A stretch of 15,823 bases of DNA from positions 1 to 15,823 of the forward strand of contig NYZA01000187.1 of NCBI GenBank assembly GCA_002686955.1, in the 5' to 3' direction. Within the stretch, counting starts at the first letter, position 1, and every line of letters begins with the position of its first letter. The notes beneath the pieces were generated by a model, which saw nothing but the letters and a program-made list of their open reading frames with translations, had not been told where the DNA came from and did not search any database. The translations under genes and the position numbers were made by a program. Of the stretch, positions 13,542-15,823 are shown piece after piece. This DNA is from Gemmatimonadota bacterium (GTDB lineage Bacteria; GCA-2686955).

Positions 13542-15389
13542 ATGCGGTCCAAGCGCCCGCCTGGCTCTCGGCTTTTCGATTTCAATGACGAACGCGCCGC
13601 CATCATCGCGGAGGTCGAGCGACGTGTCATGGGCTCGGTGTCGGAGACCGGCGACCGCGGCAGCCTCGAGTTCCTACTGAACGACGCCGTGTTCAACGAG
13701 GTCGCCCGTTACGAGCGGGTCAAGACGCGACACGGAAAGCGGCAGCTCGCCCGGTGGCTCGCCCTTCGCCGACAGCTGCCCCGGCGAGACCGCCACTGGA
13801 TCGAGAGCCAGGCATGGAAGCTGGTCCGCTACCACACGCGCGATATCGCGGGCAATTTCAACCCTCGAGTCTACGGCTTCGCCGGGCGCGTCCTGCCGTT
13901 CATCTTGGCGGCGCTCCTCAACGCCGGCAGTCTCGACCGCAAGCTGCGGATGTTTCGCGGGCTGCGCACGCGCGCGAGCGTGGGGGGCGATATCGAGAAT
14001 CTGCGGGGCCTCGCGGAAAAATCGACACTCATCTTCGTCCCCACCCACTCCTCGAATCTCGATTCATTGGTGCTGGGTTGGGCGCTGTACGATCTCGGTC
14101 TGCCCCCGGTCACCTATGGAGCGGGAAAGAACCTCTTCAGCAACCGTGCATTCACCTTTTTCATGCACAATCTCGGCGCTTACCGCGTCGATCGCCGACT
14201 GCGCTTCCGGCTCTATAAGGAGACACTAAAGGACTACTCGCAGGTTCTGCTGGAGCGTGGCTATCACTCGCTCTTCTTCCCGGGGGGCACACGCTCGAGA
14301 AGCAATATCATTGAGCGACACTTGAAGCTGGGATTGCTCGGCACGGCGTTTCCCGCGCAGGTCGCGAGATTGAAACAGAATATCCCGTCCGCACTGATTG
14401 TCATCGTGCCGGTGACGCTGAGCTATGCGCTCGTGCTGGAGGCGGAGACGTTGATCGATGAGCACTTGAAGCGGGAGGGACAGCAGCGATTTATCATCAC
14501 CGACGACGAATCGAACCGTCTGGGCAAGATCGCATCGTTCCTTTTTCATCTTTTGCGCATGGACTCCAGCTTGCATCTGCACTTCGGCGCTCCGATCGAT
14601 CTGCTCGGAAACGAAGTCGATTCCGCCGGTCTCTCGCACGACCCACGGGGACGACCGGTCGATCTGGCGAGCTACTTCACGATCGATGGTGAGCTGCGCG
14701 AAGATGCGAAGCGGGACCAGGAATACACACGCCTGTTGGGTGAGCGTCTCGTCGAGATCTTCCACAGGGACAACACTGTTTTGCCGACCCACCTTCTGGC
14801 CCGCGCGATATACCAGCGCGTGCGCTCCCGTTTTCACGATGAGGACCTCTATCGATTCCTGCGCAGAGATGGAACACTCTCGATTGCGCGGTCGCAGGTA
14901 GAAAACGATGTCGACTCCTTGCGAGAGCTTCTGCGCGGTCTTCGCGACCGTGGCGATGTGCGACTCTTCTCGAACAGTGACCGGGGGTCGGCCTCCGATG
15001 TCGTCGATACCGCACTGAGCATCTTCGGTAAACATCACACTCGTCCGGCTGTTCGGGTCGAGGGCGAGCGACTGGTCGCCGCCGATCTGAAGCTGCTGCT
15101 CTTCTATCAGAATCGTCTGGAGGGGTATCGCCTCGAGGAGAGGTTGACCGGGGTTGCCGGCACCGGAGCGGGCGTTCTGATCGGAACTCCCGACGATCTC
15201 GATACCCAGATCGCCATGCGCGAGATTCCCAGGCGCCTCCGCCGGATCGCCCAGTCGGAGGATGCCGAGGTGCCGACCGGCCAAAAGCGCAGGCGGAAAG
15301 AGCGCGGCGGAGAGGATGAGGATGATCCCGAGGAGCCCGACGATGTGGCGGTGAGCTCGCGCCCCGAAGCGAAGGAGGTCGGGCCATGA
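13542..15389 (+). CDS. plsB: Glycerol-3-phosphate acyltransferase, PlsB-like
   Basis: 615 residues. The enzyme puts the first acyl chain on glycerol-3-phosphate in phospholipid synthesis at the membrane. The catalytic HxxxxD motif is HSSNLD (His169, Asp174), followed by GAYRVDR (212-218) for motif II and FFPGGTRSRS (245-254) for motif III, where the usual Glu of PEGTRS is Gly. A PVTLSY segment (motif IV-like) follows. The C-terminal tail (about 578-615) is charged and acidic and probably disordered. An AGGAAG ribosome binding site lies about ten bases before the ATG. The stop overlaps gpsA (ATGA), so substrate supply and use are coupled in one operon. It could be a related acyltransferase, but the context favours PlsB. 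Confidence 0.82.
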   Translation: MRSKRPPGSRLFDFNDERAAIIAEVERRVMGSVSETGDRGSLEFLLNDAVFNEVARYERVKTRHGKRQLARWLALRRQLPRRDRHWIESQAWKLVRYHTRDIAGNFNPRVYGFAGRVLPFILAALLNAGSLDRKLRMFRGLRTRASVGGDIENLRGLAEKSTLIFVPTHSSNLDSLVLGWALYDLGLPPVTYGAGKNLFSNRAFTFFMHNLGAYRVDRRLRFRLYKETLKDYSQVLLERGYHSLFFPGGTRSRSNIIERHLKLGLLGTAFPAQVARLKQNIPSALIVIVPVTLSYALVLEAETLIDEHLKREGQQRFIITDDESNRLGKIASFLFHLLRMDSSLHLHFGAPIDLLGNEVDSAGLSHDPRGRPVDLASYFTIDGELREDAKRDQEYTRLLGERLVEIFHRDNTVLPTHLLARAIYQRVRSRFHDEDLYRFLRRDGTLSIARSQVENDVDSLRELLRGLRDRGDVRLFSNSDRGSASDVVDTALSIFGKHHTRPAVRVEGERLVAADLKLLLFYQNRLEGYRLEERLTGVAGTGAGVLIGTPDDLDTQIAMREIPRRLRRIAQSEDAEVPTGQKRRRKERGGEDEDDPEEPDDVAVSSRPEAKEVGP

Positions 15390-15823
15390 CGAGCGCCCGG
15401 GTCGGAGTCATTGGAGGCGGGTCGTGGGGAACCACGCTGGCGCATCTCGCGGCGGTTGCCGGCAGCGACGTGACCCTCTGGGTTCGGAGCGACGCGGTAC
15501 GAGACCGGATCAACGCGGAGCATCGTTCCCCTGCCTACACGGGGGAAACCGAGCTCCATGCGGGTGCGGTCGCCACCACCGAGATGGGCGAGATTCGGGG
15601 CTGCCCCCTGATTCTCGTCGTCGTTCCCTCGCAGGCCTTCAGAGGCGTCGCCGCTGCGCTGGGCGACCACATCGACGGAAGCCATCTCGTCGTGCATGCG
15701 ACCAAGGGTCTCGAGCGCGAGACCGATCTGCGGATGAGCGAGGTGCTGATGCAGGAGACCTGTTGCCGCAAGATCGGAGCACTCGCGGGGCCGAACCTCT
15801 CGGCCGAGATCTTGGCGGGCGAA
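15386..15823 (+). CDS. gpsA: Glycerol-3-phosphate dehydrogenase, NAD(P)-dependent, cut by window end
   Basis: The first 146 residues of GpsA, which reduces dihydroxyacetone phosphate to glycerol-3-phosphate for phospholipid synthesis in the cytoplasm. Motifs: the Rossmann GVIGGGSWGTTLA (7-19), VPSQAFR (80-86), KGLE (107-110) and AGPNLSAEI (134-142). AAGGAGG at 15372-15378 precedes the ATG by seven bases, and the start overlaps the plsB stop by four. The gene runs off the right edge of the window. Confidence 0.95.
   Translation, partial: MTSARVGVIGGGSWGTTLAHLAAVAGSDVTLWVRSDAVRDRINAEHRSPAYTGETELHAGAVATTEMGEIRGCPLILVVVPSQAFRGVAAALGDHIDGSHLVVHATKGLERETDLRMSEVLMQETCCRKIGALAGPNLSAEILAGE

Noticed and set aside
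14226-15284. A 352-codon minus-strand frame
   Set aside because: Antisense to the plsB-like gene, with no family features.
1-15823. CRISPR array, Cas genes or tRNA/rRNA genes
   Set aside because: No regularly spaced repeats, no Cas-like proteins and no tRNA or rRNA features were seen, so the CHAT gene is not part of a visible type III-E CRISPR locus in this window.

Overview
The window is high-GC bacterial DNA. Most genes use GC-rich third codon positions, several start with GTG, and neighbouring genes often overlap by a few bases with good Shine-Dalgarno sequences. The gene mix (CHAT/TPR protease, subtilase, ECF sigma factor, PlsB-type acyltransferase next to GpsA, radical SAM enzyme with a TPR lipoprotein) fits a Myxococcota/deltaproteobacteria-like or similar large-genome environmental lineage. 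This is inference; there is no rRNA or other marker here.

Layout. 1-380: two gene pieces on opposite strands that appear to meet head-on near 173-196 with no stop codon on either side, possibly an inversion or assembly junction. 494-569: remnant of a glyoxalase/VOC gene with start and end but no middle. 769-1989: rocD, ornithine aminotransferase. 2105-2551: an IscR-like Rrf2 regulator with three conserved cysteines, preceded by a strong hairpin. 2797-5779: a tightly coupled operon of secreted subtilase, ECF sigma factor and a small protein with an HxxxCxxC anti-sigma motif. 5777-5958: a 182-bp fold-back, MITE-like element flanked by TA, whose end supplies the stop codon of the anti-sigma-like gene. 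6333-9176: a 947-residue TPR-CHAT (caspase-like) protease. 9336-10762, minus strand: a HigB/HigA-type toxin-antitoxin pair and a YkgJ-like cysteine-cluster protein in visibly less GC-rich DNA, probably a small island. 11293-13467: an operon of an unrecognised helical protein, a His-rich TPR lipoprotein and a radical SAM enzyme, behind a plausible promoter. 13542-15823: plsB-like acyltransferase and the start of gpsA, which work in consecutive steps of phospholipid synthesis.

The most interesting part is 2797-9176. An ECF sigma factor and its likely zinc-binding inhibitor sit between two proteases, one secreted (subtilase) and one cytoplasmic (TPR-CHAT). The pieces resemble the protease/sigma arm of type III-E CRISPR systems (TPR-CHAT with an RpoE-like sigma and its inhibitor), but no CRISPR array or Cas gene is present. 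A working hypothesis is a stand-alone, protease-gated transcription switch for stress or defence. A mobile fold-back element lies between the sigma/anti-sigma pair and the CHAT gene.
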